Assembly (NCBI GenBank): GCA_963995505.1
Contig: OZ023192.1
Location: 6,865,001 to 6,929,000 of the forward strand
Direction of reading: 5' to 3'
Source: Hypericum androsaemum
Lineage: Eukaryota > Streptophyta > Magnoliopsida > Malpighiales > Hypericaceae
Length of the DNA: 64,000 nucleotides
The translations under genes and the position numbers were made by a program. The notes beneath the pieces are model-generated. The model saw only the letters and a list, made by a program, of their open reading frames with translations, was not told where the DNA came from and searched no databases. Shown here in pieces: positions 43,673-55,432 of this stretch (its first letter is position 1; every line of letters starts with the position of its first letter).

Positions 43673-44495
43673 CCAGGTGAACCACAAGAACGTGGTAAAG
43701 CTCTTAGGGTTATGTTTGGAGACCGAAGTACCACACTTGGTGTACGAGTTCATCTCCAACGGTACTCTTTATCAACACATACATGAAGAGGGATCCCGGA
43801 TAATAACAAGCTGGAAGGATAGGCTTCGGGTGGCTGCAGAGGCCGCGCATGCGTTTCACTACCTCCATTCTCTTGCGGACCCTCCCATAATCCATGGAGA
43901 TGTCAAGGCAACCAACATACTCTTGGACGATAATCACAACGTGAAGATATCCGATTTCGGAGCTTTGGTACTCATATCTTCAGGCCATAATGATGTAGCT
44001 AACAAGATACAAGGAACTCTGGGGTACTTGGACCCGGAATATCTCATGACTGGTGAATTGACGACCGCAAGTGATGTGTACAGCTTTGGAGTTGTTCTTC
44101 TAGAGCTGTTAACCGGTATGAGGCCAAATTTTGGCATGCGAACTGGTGAGACAGGAAGCATCATCCAGCACTTTGTTATGGCCCTGTAAGCTAATGATAT
44201 TCGCCAAGTTGTTTGTTTCAACGTTCGAAACGATGACGAGATGGAGGAGGTGGAGACATTCGCGGAGATTGCGAGAAGGTGCATCAACAACAGTGGGGTT
44301 AAAAGGCCGACCATGAAACAAGTGTATGAGGAGCTCGCGAGGGTGGCGAGAATGGATCAAAGTTTGTGGACTGTTGATAACGAAGAAACCGAGCGGTTGC
44401 TGGACAAAACATATGTTTATTCTCCTGAGAATACCCAGGCTGATATCGTCAGCATATCGACGTTCAGCGTTGATATGTATTCTGGTAGTATATGA
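43668..44495 (+). pseudogene. WAK copy B kinase exon, part 2
   Basis: Starting with the duplicated ATCTC the frame resumes: [12 protein letters not shown], then [16 protein letters not shown], the catalytic loop [15 protein letters not shown] (HGD at 43893-43901), DFG at 43953-43961, [10 protein letters not shown], and [20 protein letters not shown] at 44187-44189 interrupts at MAL; the same frame continues ANDIRQVV and ARRCINNSGVKRPTMKQVY to a TGA at 44493-44495. The catalytic loop has HGD rather than HRD, so it is a non-RD type kinase. A single nonsense codon is the only small lesion in this part. Confidence 0.9.
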
Positions 44496-44915
44496 TGGTG
44501 TTGGAAATTTATAGTTATTACACTTAAATTTCATGAAACTCGTATGATAGTTTTATTTTAAAAGAATTTTATTTTCGGTACCAGCATATAATAATTTTAT
44601 TAATATATGTAATAGTTAATGAGAATAATGTCTCCATCGTAAATTCTGCTGCTTGTACGAGGTAGAGATACTTGATAATGTATCTTTAGCTTCTCTCCCA
44701 TATGCCTTAGTATTTTTGGGTTGCACAAAGTTTTGTCGAACTGCCTACCGGAAGATGGACGCGAGTGTTGGAACATGTCGAACAAGAGGAAAAAACGTGA
44801 TATGGACACTTGCAATAAAGAAATTTATATGTCAAAGTTCGGAAAGATATGGTCCTAACAAATTTTCATAAAGAAATTTGAATTGAACTTGATATGGACA
44901 CTTGCAATAACAATT
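44496..44915. other. 3' flank of WAK copy B
   Basis: AT-rich. A 21-bp direct repeat TGATATGGACACTTGCAATA(A) stands at 44798-44818 and 44890-44910, the second just before the next LTR. No gene. Confidence 0.5.
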
Positions 44916-45290
44916 TGTTTTAGGAATTTCGTCCACAAGAGAAACAAATGTGCAAGGAACAATGGACTTAAGAGATTACGTGGTTCAGTCTAATGTCTAT
45001 GTTTACGGAGTAAAAAGAGAATTTTTATTGATGAGTAACTACAAAGCCATACATAACCTTCGATAATACGTCTTTATATAATAGACTAACCTGTGTACAC
45101 CAAAAATATATCTCGTTCAAATTAGGATTCTGAAACAAGAGTTGAAACAAAATCGAAGAACCAGCCACGTTGGACCTGGCATCCACCAACCTCCTGGTGT
45201 CCACCAGGTCCTACTAGCTACTGCTAGCCAATTGGCGGCAGCCAACACCCTGGCAGCAGCCAGCTTCGCTTGCTCGTCAATTTTTCAACA
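44916..45290 (-). repeat. 3' LTR of the gag-protease element
   Basis: Plus-strand ends TGTTTTAGGAATTTC and TTTTTCAACA. Contains a CCTGGTGTCCACCAGG palindrome region near 45190-45215 that the other LTR lacks. Confidence 0.75.
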
Positions 45291-45699
45291 ATCTCCACCT
45301 TTGGCGAGAAGTCATCCCGTGGAAGAACCATGAAGCTCCTCCCGAACTTCAACAACTTCACCTTGATAAAACACCGCCTCTTGGAGAACCATGAGATCTT
45401 GCAAAATCAAACTGACTCAACTTACTCCACCTCGAACCATGGATACACTCATCCATCAATAAGACCATCTCCACTTTCTCACCACCTTTTTTATTCAGTC
45501 ACTTGGTGACAGCTCCCAGACTCGAGCAACTCTGAGCCTGCTTGGCCTATACCCTCCAAACTCCATCGAATCTCAACCGGCAAGTTCACCTGCCGAAGCA
45601 ACCTTGTGACCAATATACAAGCCCTCTATTTTTTGATCACCTCTATGCTCCGCAACCTCGAACTGCTTCTTCGTTGGACTTTTTTTCCTCGAACCAATG

Positions 45700-47244
45700 C
45701 TACGAACCATAGCATACAACAGAAAACCTTTTGTTCAACCAAGTAGAACCCTCGACATGTCACAAACTCTATTTTTTGGTCTTGATTGAGATACCTCACT
45801 TGCCCGTGGTATCACCAATAGCTTCGCATTCCCAATATCAATCTACCCAACACTTTTGACGTGCACGTTCCTTTCGACAACCATAGCGGGGCCTTGCTAA
45901 CAATGCTTCTCTGAGAAACCCATGGATTTCTCCCAATCATGCCTCCACGAAACAACCATAGCTTGCTATCTATGTCTCCGCGAATCCCAATTGCACTTAA
46001 ACTATTCAAATCAAGCCTTTGCTCCATCATACAAGAGCCTTCCCCCTCTGGATGAGAACCCAAAGATGTGACTCCACCTACAAATGTGCCCCCCACTAAC
46101 CTGTAGGTATTTCTCACACCTTCACCCTTCATCACCACCGCAACACCTTTCTCCTTCTAAATTAGTCCTCCTCTCTAACCTTATAGTTGTACCCACTATA
46201 ATCCAAGGCTCACAATGAGATCAAATTTCTCTCCAACTTCGCAACATGCCTAACCCTATACAATTTTCTCTTAACACCATCTCACATCTTGATCTGAATA
46301 TCACATATGCCAGCAATCGTACAAGCAGAACCATCACCATAGTCTGAATCAACGAACTTGTAGGTGTCAAACCCACCTCTTTCTTTTTTGTGGGGTTGAA
46401 CCAACCTCTCTCGGGCATGTGAAAGGAATAAATGCTATCCAAAATTCTGAATCAGAGTGCTTTAGACTTGACAAATTAGAAACACATTCACCATCCAACC
46501 CGAATAAGAGGCTATATTCATAGGATCCGATCCCTTTCCTTTGTGGTCTCGAGTTCTTTTTGGACAATCCTTCTTTACATGCCTTTTTTCTCCGCACACG
46601 AAGCAATTTTCCTTGAACCTCATTGACCCCGACTTGGATCCTCTTCCATCTTTTCCTTCACTACGACCACTATGGCTACCCCTCACAACCAACCCTTCCA
46701 TTCATTCATCGCCAGTTTTCCTCCTCTGATAAAATCCTAGCAAAGCACTTATGATCTCCTCCAACACCAGGGATTCCTTCCCCCAAGTTAAAGTTGTAAC
46801 AAAATTTACGTAGGAACTTTGTAAGAAATTTAGGAGAAACAATGTCTTATCTTCCTCTTCGAACTTCATATCGACCCTTTTTAAATCACCCAACAATTGA
46901 TTAAAAATATTGATGTGTTGGCTCAAATCTGAGTACTCCATCATCTTAAGCCCACAAAATTTTTACTTAAAATAAAGCTTGTTCAGAAAAGACTTGCACA
47001 TATACCTTGCCTCCAATTTCTTCCTTTCCTCAGCTGGTGACTTTTCATTTGTGACGTGATGCATTACATCATCCACCAAGCACAAGCAAATAGTCGTTAC
47101 TGTCTTGGCCTTCATCTCCACCCACTCTAGGTCCTCCATCTTCTCGGACTTCTTCTCCGAGAGCGCGCTTGCCATCCCTTGTTGCACCAGTAAATCATTG
47201 ACATACCTTTGCAATAACCCAAACTTCGCATCATGATTTGCCAT
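45700..47244 (-). pseudogene. Copia gag-protease frame, degenerate
   Basis: ATG at 47244 begins MANHDAKFGLLQRYVNDLL and continues through ICLCLVDDVMHHVTNE, a stop near 46960, NIFNQLLGDLKRVDMKFEEE, another stop near 46702, and the knuckle CFVCGEKRHVKKDC (CCHC complete) at about 46610-46570. A frameshifted protease region follows (SIYSFHMPERGWF, then IAGICDIQIKMCDGVKRKL and RNLISL). The expected D-S-G triad cannot be read. It trails off near 45700. Confidence 0.75.
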
Positions 47245-47266
47245 CCTTGACCTTAGCTTTGATACT

Positions 47267-47587
47267 AGTTTTTAGGAATTCTACCCATAAGAGAATATAT
47301 TCGCACAAAGAACAATGGACACAAGAGATTACGTAGTTTCACCTAATGTCTACGGCCACGTGGAGAAAGAAATTTTTTTATTGATGAGTTGTCACAAAGT
47401 CATACATAACCTAGGATAATACATCTTTATATAATACATGAACCCTTGTACATAAAGAAAACTATCTATGTCAAATTAGGAGTCTGAAATAAGAGCTGAA
47501 ACAAAATAAAAAAACTGCCTCGTGGCGTCCGGCAATCTCTTGGCTTTGGCTAGGTCCTAGCTTCACTTGCTCGCCAAATTCTCAACA
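47267..47587 (-). repeat. 5' LTR of the gag-protease element
   Basis: Matches the left LTR over ACAATGGAC-ACAAGAGATTACGT and CATACATAACCT-GGATAATAC, ending CTCAACA. Confidence 0.75.
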
Positions 47588-50192
47588 GTTTGAGTACATC
47601 GTTAGATATTGTCATTGTCAAAGTAGAGGTCTTCAAATTTTTTGATATGTAAATTTTGTTACCTACCAAAAAAATATCGTCAAACATGCACGAATGCACT
47701 ATGCTTTTTTTTTTGAGGGAAGGAAATGCACTATGCTAGTATCTATGTAAATACATAGCTATATGCATATTACGCACCAATTTAGGTAAAATATAGGGCT
47801 TAGTCGCCCCAAGTAATCCCCTAATTGCATCAAGTGCGTCCACTGATTGTATACCACTCTATGACATTGTCGTCGGCCCTGAAAAATCATGATCGACGAC
47901 CTTTTGAACCAAATTTGATTTTGACTTCGTTATTAACTTTGAGAAGATCCAAAATTTCCTCCTTCTTTCCTAATTGCTCGTGCCTTGCAGAGGTCTTCGG
48001 ATTAAATTCTTGACGAGGCCACAACAAGAGGTGCGCTCTTAAACTCTAATTAGTAGCCTATATGTTTTGGGCCTCGATGTTAAGAGACTCTCCAATGTAC
48101 AACATTCAATCTATTCGATCATATAGAAATAAACTCATCAACAACCGATATTTTCGTAGCTGTAGAACTAAAGAATGTTATGCTATCATATGCTATGAGG
48201 AACAGAAGTAGAGAAAGCTCGAAGGTGTGAGCTGGGGTGATTCAGACAAAATGAAGATGCTCTCTTTATCGGTCAAAAAATTTGTGTTAATGACAGTCAT
48301 TATTTCCTTCATTAACTTGGTTGTTACTCGTGTTATAAATACATTATAGTTACTTGGTTACAACTATATTAAATGTTTGAATTCATATTATCACTTTTTT
48401 AAATTCAAACACTCAACTTCTATTTTTTATTTATATCATCTGGTATTCTGACCTATTTGATTGACTAATCTAAATTCAAACCTGATAGAACTAGTGAAAG
48501 GAGACAAGTTCTCCTAACAAGTATTTAACAATGTTGTATTTCCAAGGACTCGAAATCGAAACCTAATTAATCTAGAACAACATCCTCACGAGTTAATCTA
48601 AGTTCTTGTTTATACACAAAGGGTGTGTTTGATGCGTCTTCTGAACATGAATAAAAATATAGGATAGAACAATACAGGACGGACCCGTTTGTTCTAGCTA
48701 TTTTGTCTTGTGTTTGATATTTTCAGTACATGATTGAACATTTAGTCTAGTTCTCTGTTTGGTTCGTGTAACACTTCCATTAATTTTTTTTAAAGACAAA
48801 ATTACCCTTCATGACGATAAAAGAGAATATTCATTAATCCTAGCAAAATTGATCATCACAGTTACATTAAAAATTATTCTACCATAAAAAGGAAATCCTT
48901 GCATTAAAAAATCGATATCAAAACTAAATCCTTCAAAGAAAATTCTTACAAATTTAGATCTTCGAGTTACATTATGAATATTTTTAATATATCATCACGT
49001 AATTTGACATATATATATATATATTATTAAGAACCCTGGGTAAATGTACAGTGTACAACCGAGTCGTGTGTTGAATTCTCTTATACGAAAGCCTCATTAA
49101 AATTCTATCGTGATAAATATGTATGTATTAATCTAATATTTGAATTAACCATTTTATATATTTATATGGATTTGTATCAGAAATATAAAATTTAGAAAAT
49201 TTAAATGAGTATACAAATACTGAAATATTTGAATCCGAATTAAAAACTTCGTATATGAGACCCGAAAATTATATATTAGAAAAAATGATTAGTCTTAATT
49301 AGTTTAAATTTGGTGAAGCCATAAAGAGTTTAGGGTAATATGCAGTACAAACATATCACAACAGATTTATGTCCTTGGACGAAAATGTATGTCCCACGGA
49401 AATTAAATTAATGTAATAAGAAATTGGGAGTGGGCTGAGACAAATTTTCTATTTTATCCTGTCCATTTTCTGCACCAAACATAGACTTGAAAAAAAAATC
49501 TTTGCCCAGTTTTGTCGAAGTGATATAACCAAATCCAGCCTAACCTTCTAGATTTATAAGAAGAATCCTAAAGGAGGGAGTGACGTGAAGTTGATGAAGC
49601 AACAAGTACAGTCCGGGTCCATAAAATAGGTCTTGGGAACTTAAAACAATTCCGCAAATCTATAAGCCCGCTGCCCGGGCCCGGCCCAACATGTAAAAAG
49701 GCAAAGCATACTTTAGCCGATTTCAGAGCGAAATGTTGGTTCCTGAACCCATGCTAGAGAATAGATCTTCTCCTCCACAGAAATCAGATATAGCTAAGTT
49801 TATGAAGTTGTAAGAGTGACTAATTTGTTTATAAATGTGAATAGTCTACATATTCATTATCTTAAAATTGTGGAATAGATATAAAGATTCTTACATTGGG
49901 TCGCACGTTATTAATTCCAAATTGGTTAATGCAAGAATAATATATAACTGGCTATCATATTAGCAAACCGGACGTAGATTTTTCCTCACGACTATTATTA
50001 TTGAGATCACATAGGTCCACTATTACAAATAAATACGGGCAGCAAGCAAACTACAAAGGGAAATTGATCTTTTGCACTTATTTAATTAACAGTTCTGAGG
50101 AAAATTTTGCACATTGTTACATCATTCTATGTATTTCCGATCTATCTGCAATCCAGCAGTGCTGAGGTGTACAAACAACCGGATCAAAATTA
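47588..50192. other. Intergenic DNA, no gene recognised
   Basis: 2.6 kb of AT-rich sequence. It contains an (AT)n run at 49010-49025 and a stretch starting GGGTGTGTTTGATGCG (about 48618) that resembles MITE ends, but no reliable partner. Nothing codes. Confidence 0.5.
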
Positions 50193-50472
50193 TCAACTAT
50201 ATCCGTCCTTCTTCAATCCGTATACATACAAGGATTGCAACACACTCTTCAACAGTCCCTCGTCCGGCAACTTCAGAAAATGGGCTACTTTCTCATATCC
50301 GGCATGGTGAGTGAGAAGTGGTTCGCCTTCCACTTCCTGTCTTGTTTCTTGCTTGTGAAGCTCCGGCCGTGTTAATGCCCAATGCATAGACCAAATGGCC
50401 ACTGGACGCATATAGCAAATAGATCGATACTCGTCGTTAGTTGTCCAGCCCTCTGGAGTTTGAAAAGCGTAG
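50193..50472 (-). pseudogene. Glucosylceramidase (GBA2 family) pseudogene, last exon
   Basis: On the minus strand, acceptor CAACAG is followed by [20 protein letters not shown] and [20 protein letters not shown], the C-terminal catalytic-domain end of plant non-lysosomal glucosylceramidase, an enzyme that cleaves glucosylceramide at membranes. The frame is open to its stop at 50193. It is the last of at least four exons; upstream exons carry frameshifts, stops and a copia insertion. Confidence 0.85.
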
Positions 50473-50601
50473 CTGTTGATGGGGTAATTTGTGTTAGACA
50501 GTGTAAAATGTGCATTGATCATGATCCGTTTTACATCTAGCACACCAACATAGGCCCGGTGCATAAGGAAAATGGAAAGGCAAAAGAAACATCATTATTA
50601 C

Positions 50602-50891
50602 CCGAGTCCTCCTTCGGACCATGCGCTTTCATAGACTCCACTTGCAGTATGAAAACCCTTGTCAACCATACCTTCCTGAATCATCGTTGCAGCAACAGCA
50701 TATGTTACCCCAGACCATTTTCTCTAGACTGCATCGAAGCCATGTCGACTCGGCCATCAGGAAGCATTCCATTCACAGCTCCCCGCTTGCCACCATTCAC
50801 CTTTAGCACATTGTGGCTGAAAACCGTCTCCAATGCACGTTTGGCTTTGTCATCATCAACAAGTGATAAAAGTTCACTTGCTCTCACATAC
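50602..50891 (-). pseudogene. Glucosylceramidase pseudogene, penultimate exon
   Basis: After acceptor CTATAG the exon reads [20 protein letters not shown] and [20 protein letters not shown], then SRE. One base is lost near 50727 (family: SREIWSGVTYA; here SRENGLG). The correct frame then resumes as [19 protein letters not shown] and [10 protein letters not shown] up to a GT donor at 50601-50600. A 129-bp intron separates it from the last exon. Confidence 0.85.
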
Positions 50892-51018
50892 CTATAGACA
50901 AAACAACTTGTTAAATATTCCAACAGATATCCTTTCAAAAGCAATGTTTTAGAATAGATCTGATGAACTTTAAAGAAACACACAATTAGAGAGGTTAGTT
51001 AAAGCAACTGAGACAGAC

Positions 51019-51094
51019 CATTGGCCCACCAATTGGTCAGCTTGTACAGATGAGCTAATACCGCAACCGCTATTATCGTAGTTAAAGTAAGAAC
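51019..51094 (-). pseudogene. Glucosylceramidase pseudogene, exon piece left of the copia element
   Basis: The minus strand from 51094 reads SYFNYDNSG then SSSVQADQLVGQW, the GBA2-family motif around the middle of the catalytic domain, ending at a donor GTCTGT. Its first half lies at 57503 onwards beyond the copia element; AGAAC is duplicated at the break. Confidence 0.85.
51090..51094. repeat. Target-site duplication AGAAC, left copy
   Basis: Repeated at 57498-57502. Confidence 0.9.
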
Positions 51095-51754
51095 TGCTGT
51101 TTTCGGAGGGTAGTGTACTTGATTAGGATCTAAAGTCGAGGTAATAGTTTAACTCTTTGTTAATAAGACGAGTGTGGCAGCCTGCACTTCTAAGGGGGCA
51201 CGAGGCACTTCCAAGGAGACACATCTTTTCGGCTAGCAGAATGCATTCTGTTCGCGACCCTTCAAACGAAGATGCTCGTGACACTTCGGTGGGTATTCTG
51301 GAAGGTGCTCGCATCCTCTCGTTGCTTCCAGCAGCAGGTACTCGCACTCCTTCGTAAGGCATCCCTTCGACATATATAGCTCTCTGAAATCGGGCAAAAA
51401 TCTCAAGGCTCCTCCAGCTCTTTGCGATAATGCGTACGTGTGAAGTGCAAAGTACGTCTCAAAGCGCCCAATGTGCCTCAAAGCACCCCATGTGCGTGTG
51501 CATGCATGTGTGCATCTGCGTGCTCGTGCTGGTGCTCAGATGGTGCTTCGCAGCATCCTCACAATCAGTCTTGGATAGCACTCCAGGTGGAACACTTAAT
51601 GTTACACTAGCTTGGATCTCCTCCTTATAATATACTTGAAAATTTTTGTGCCATTTTCCAATGTGGGATTGGTTTTTCTTCAACCTTGGGCCTTCCTACT
51701 TTGGGCCTTCCTACCTTGTGCTCCCTTTGCATTGATTGTAATTTAATTCCAACA
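51095..51754 (-). repeat. 3' LTR of the old copia element
   Basis: Plus-strand ends TGCTGTTTTCGG and AATTCCAACA. The adjoining GTCTCCCACATG (51755-51766) is the complement of its polypurine tract. Confidence 0.85.
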
Positions 51755-52216
51755 GTCTCCCACATGAATGATGATTAATGCATGCCGACACTTTTAAGAA
51801 AAGTTTCGATGAATTATCATTGCATCAAGGTAGGCTTTGAACCTTCTCTAGTATGATTTACTTGCTGTTCAGTGAACGCGATGTCTTGAACTGGTCAGCT
51901 TTTTATGTAAACCAAGATAATAATATTTACACAATGATATCTCTAATATCCTTAGTTCTCGCGTTGTGTCCGTTTCGGCCGTGGACCTTATCTTGGATTC
52001 ATAAGTTTTTTTTCTATTTGAAGCAGCCTCATTTGACACTTATATAGGTGATCTCCTATCAAAAGTATTCTGCCATACTCTACCTTTATCTGGTATATGA
52101 ATCATTAAAAGCGTAGATGCTTAACCTAACCACAAATTTGTAGGTTAATACTTGAGCAGCTTTTGAGAATGGGATGGGTTCCAAGTGATCATCTGAACTA
52201 TCCAAACTTAATTATC

Positions 52217-53900
52217 TCATTGAACCAAGTTTGTGGAATCTCCACTCATCATAGTTGAGTTACCGCTATGAAGGTTTTTAATGTGTGGGTTTAACCCCAT
52301 TCCCCTTACTATATTATACATTTGATCTCTGTTGATTCCTTTCATCAAAGGATGAGCTATGTTGTCTTTGGTCTTCACATAATTAATGGTAATTATACCA
52401 CCAAAGATCAATTATCTAACGGTGTTATGTCTCCTACGGATATGTTGAGACTTACCGTTGTACATAGTACTTTGTGCTCTCCTGATTGCTGACATGCTAT
52501 TACAATGTATCAATACAGGAGGCACATGCTTATTCCAACAAGGAATATCCTCTAAGAAGATTTTGAGCCATTCAGCTTCTTCCCCAGCTTTATCTAGTAC
52601 TATAAATTCTGACTCCATGTTAGATCGAGCTATGCACGTTTGTTTAGAGTATTTCCAGGACACAGCTCATCCACCTATGGTAAACATTTAACCACTAGTA
52701 GATTTGGAGTCTTTAGTGTCCGATATCTAATTCGCATCACTGTATCCTTCCAATATAACTGGATAACTAGTATAAAGTATGCCATAGTTCAAAGTATATT
52801 TTAGATACTTTAAAACCCTTTCTTGAGCTAGCCAGTGATCCGTTCCTGGATTACTTGTGAATCTACTAAGCTTACTAACTGAATACGCAATATTAGGGCG
52901 TGTACAATTTGTCAAGTACATCACGCTACCAATGATACTTGCATATTTTGGTTGAGATACTGGGTCCTCTATTTTTAGCTAAATGTAGAGTCAGGTCTAC
53001 CAGAGTCTTAGCTGGAGGTTTGTCAAAAGCTTCGAATTTCTTGAGTACATTCTCAATATAATGAGATTGTGATAAGACAGTTCGTTCAGTCGTCCTAAAG
53101 ATTTTAATCCCTATTATGACATCAGCTAGACCCATATCTTTTATGTCAAAGTTGTTGTTTAACATATTCTTAGTTTTCACGATAAGATCATTACTACTTC
53201 CCATGATTAGCATGTCATCTACGTACATACATACAATCATGTAAGCATCAGGTACGTCTTTAATGTATATTTAATATATATACATTAATCACACTCATTG
53301 ATCTTAAAGCCATCTGACATCATTGTTCTGTCAAATTTATCATGCCATTGTTTCAGCGTCTGTTTCAGCCCGTACAATGACTTGACCAGTTTGCATACAT
53401 TATGCTCTTGTCCGGGCGCAACAAACCCTTCAGGTTGTTCCATATATATTTTCTCTTCCAGTTCTCCATTTAGGAAAGTTATTTTTACATCTATATGATG
53501 TATCTCGAGGTTATAGAGTGCTGCAACGGCTATGGGCACTCTAATATATGTCATTCTTGTGATCAGTGAATACGTGTCAAAGTAATCATATCCTTCATTC
53601 TATTTGAATCCTCTAGCTACCAACCAAGCTTTATATTTGTCGATTGATTCATTAACTTTGTATTTCCTTTTAAGGATCTAGTTGCAACCTAAAGGTTTGA
53701 AACACCGTGGGAGATCTACATTTTTCCATGTGTAATTTTGTATGATGGACTCTATCTTACTGTTGATAGCTTCTTTTCAGAGAGAAGCATCTGGAATAGA
53801 CAATGCCTCTTGGATTGTCATGGGTTCATTTTCTAACACGTATGTCATAAAATCTGGACTAAAAGAGTTGTCTACCTTAGTCCTCTTACCGTGTCTAGGT
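52217..53900 (-). pseudogene. Copia RT and RNase H, degenerate
   Basis: Read right to left: RT sequence from about 53800, [21 protein letters not shown] near 53500, [17 protein letters not shown], the catalytic YVDD in MYVDDMLIMGSS (53225-53190), [15 protein letters not shown] near 52915, and RNase H pieces with [16 protein letters not shown] (52640-52590). Frames break near 53280, 52925 and 52412. Everything matches the 37290 element closely enough to be one family. Confidence 0.85.
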
Positions 53901-54239
53901 TCCTCGGCACTTTGATCAGAACGTTGTACAACCTTATAAGTTCTCTTATTAAAACTTAATTCTGTCCTTTCCTTATTAGCAAAAGTATTCTCAAAGAATA
54001 TCGCATTCCTTGATTCTATAACCGTTCACTCATTTACTTCAGGATTTTTAGATTTGTGCACCAGAAATTGATACACACTACTATTGTAAGCATATTCGAT
54101 AAAGATGCAATCAATAGTTTTGGGTCATAGTCTCACCTGTTTAGGCTTAGGTACTTCTACTTTAGCTAGGCACCCCACACTTTAAGGTAACCATAGGAAG
54201 AACTTTCTCCCTTTTTATAGCTCAAATGTGATTTTTTCC

Positions 54240-54607
54240 ATTTTCTTGTTTGACAATTTATTTAGAATGTAGTTAGCTGAGAGCACAGATTTTCTTCACA
54301 TGTTCTGGGGTAAGCCCGAGCTAATCAACATAGCTATTATCATCTCCTTAAGAATTTGATTCTTCCATTCAGCTATGCCATTTAATTGAGGTGAGTATGG
54401 AGCAGTCGTTTGATGAATAATGCCATTTTGTTGGCAGAATTTCTCAAAAATAGCTACATATTCTCCCCCTCTATCACTTCGAATCATTTTGATTTTACTG
54501 CTATGTTAATTTTTAACCTCATTCTTATAACTTTCGAAGGCTTCATTCTATCCCTTCAAGAGATATACTTTGCAGTATCTTGTGCAATCATCGATAAATG
54601 TGATGAA
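54240..54607 (-). pseudogene. Copia integrase, part left of the MITE
   Basis: [17 protein letters not shown] near 54487 and PYSPQLNGIAEWKNQ give the second Asp and the Glu of the integrase. The MITE at 54617-55432 separates this from the zinc-finger part. Confidence 0.8.
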
Positions 54608-54616
54608 ATACTTTTT
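54608..54616. repeat. MITE target-site duplication ATACTTTTT, left copy
   Basis: Nine bases repeated at 55433-55441. Confidence 0.95.
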
Positions 54617-55432
54617 GGGAAAAGTCCACTTTAGTACCCTGTGGTATCGCAAAAAATCAAGTCAGTACCCTGTGGTTTAAAACGTATCAATTGAGTCATA
54701 CTTATTCCAATTAACATCAATCCGCTGCCCAGGCCACGTGGTCAGCCACATCACCAATTACTCTCCCCTCCGATTATCCTCCTCCTCCTCCGATTTTCCG
54801 CCTCCTCCTGCTCCTCCCCTCCTCCTCCTCCTCCTCCTCCTCTCCTCCTCCGCGTCCTCCTCCTCCTCCGCATCCTCCTCCTCCCCGCGTCCTCCTCCTC
54901 CTCCGCGTCCTCCTCCTCCCCACGTCCTCCTCCTCCTCCGCGTCCTCCTCCTCCTCCGCGTCCTCCTCCTCCCCGCGTCCCCCTCCTCCGCGTCCTCCTC
55001 CTCCTCCGCGTCCCCCTCCTCCTCCTCTCCTCCTCCTCCCCACGTTGCCCTCCTCCTCCGCGTTGCCCTCCTCCTCTCCTCCTCCTCCCCGCGTCCTCCT
55101 CCCTCTCCTCCTCCTCCCCGCGTCCCCCTCCTCCCCCGCGCCCCCCTCCTCCTCTCTTCCTCCTCCCCGCGTCCCCCTCCTCCTCCTCCTCCTCCTCCTC
55201 CCCGCCTCCTCCTCCTCCTCTTGGTGACGTGGCGCCACGTCACCAAAATTGGTGACGTGGCTGACCACGTGGCCCGGGCAGCGCCCGGGTAGGTTCGGGC
55301 AGGTCCGGGCAGCTGCCCGGGCCTCTAATTGATGTTAATTGGAATAAGTATGACTCAATTGATACGTTTTAAACCACAGGGTACTGACTTGATTTTTCGC
55401 GATACCACAGGGTACGAAAGTGGACTTTTCCC
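54617..55432. mobile_element. Mutator-like MITE with long TIRs and pyrimidine core
   Basis: 816 bp, bounded by GGGAAAAGTCCACTTT and its reverse complement. The outer 105 bp of the two ends match with only about two differences, and similarity goes on, with a gap, through GGCCACGTGGTCAGCCAC. The 9-bp target duplication ATACTTTTT is typical of Mutator superfamily insertion. No transposase is encoded. The core (about 54770-55222) is a strand-biased CCT/CCG repeat that leaves several frames open on both strands by composition alone. It entered the integrase region of the old copia element. Confidence 0.9.
54770..55222 (+). repeat. Homopyrimidine (CCTCCTCCG)n tract
   Basis: About 450 bp almost without purines other than G in CCG steps; period 3 with 9-15-bp higher units. 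Apparent Pro/Ser/Leu-rich or Arg/Gly/Glu-rich frames are products of the repeat. Confidence 0.95.

Larger units (their letters stand above)
22951..44495 (+). pseudogene. WAK copy B: wall-associated receptor-like kinase, disrupted
   Basis: A complete set of WAK parts spread over 21.5 kb: exon 1 (signal peptide and GUB_WAK domain), exon 2 (second extracellular part), exon 3 (EGF-Ca), and a last exon with transmembrane helix and kinase. WAKs are plasma-membrane receptors that bind pectin in the cell wall and signal through a cytoplasmic Ser/Thr kinase. Hits to this copy: a LINE fragment in intron 1, a 7.7-kb copia element in intron 3, a 6.4-kb copia element inside the kinase exon after 37289, a one-base loss in exon 3 near 28597, and an in-frame TAA at 44187-44189. 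The kinase exon insertion alone abolishes a normal product. A truncated secreted or membrane form from the first exons remains conceivable but is also hit by the exon 3 frameshift. Confidence 0.9.
44916..47587 (-). mobile_element. Copia-derived element with gag and protease only
   Basis: Two related LTRs (44916-45290 and about 47267-47587) face a 2-kb interior. On the minus strand the right LTR is followed by TAGTATCAAAGCTAAGG, a decayed version of the usual copia primer site, then by gag at 47244. On the left, TGGAGAT precedes the other LTR as a purine tract. Integrase, RT and RNase H are absent. The LTRs are quite diverged and of different length, so the copy is old. A target duplication was not evident (CAATT left, GTTTG right). 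Confidence 0.75.

Noticed and set aside
48618..49490. Possible MITE beginning GGGTGTGTTTGATGCG and ending near CACCAAACATAGAC
   Set aside because: The two ends match in reverse only over about a dozen bases and no target duplication was found.
54738..55292. Large Pro/Leu/Ser-rich or Arg/Gly/Glu-rich proteins
   Set aside because: Products of the CCT/CCG repeat inside the MITE.
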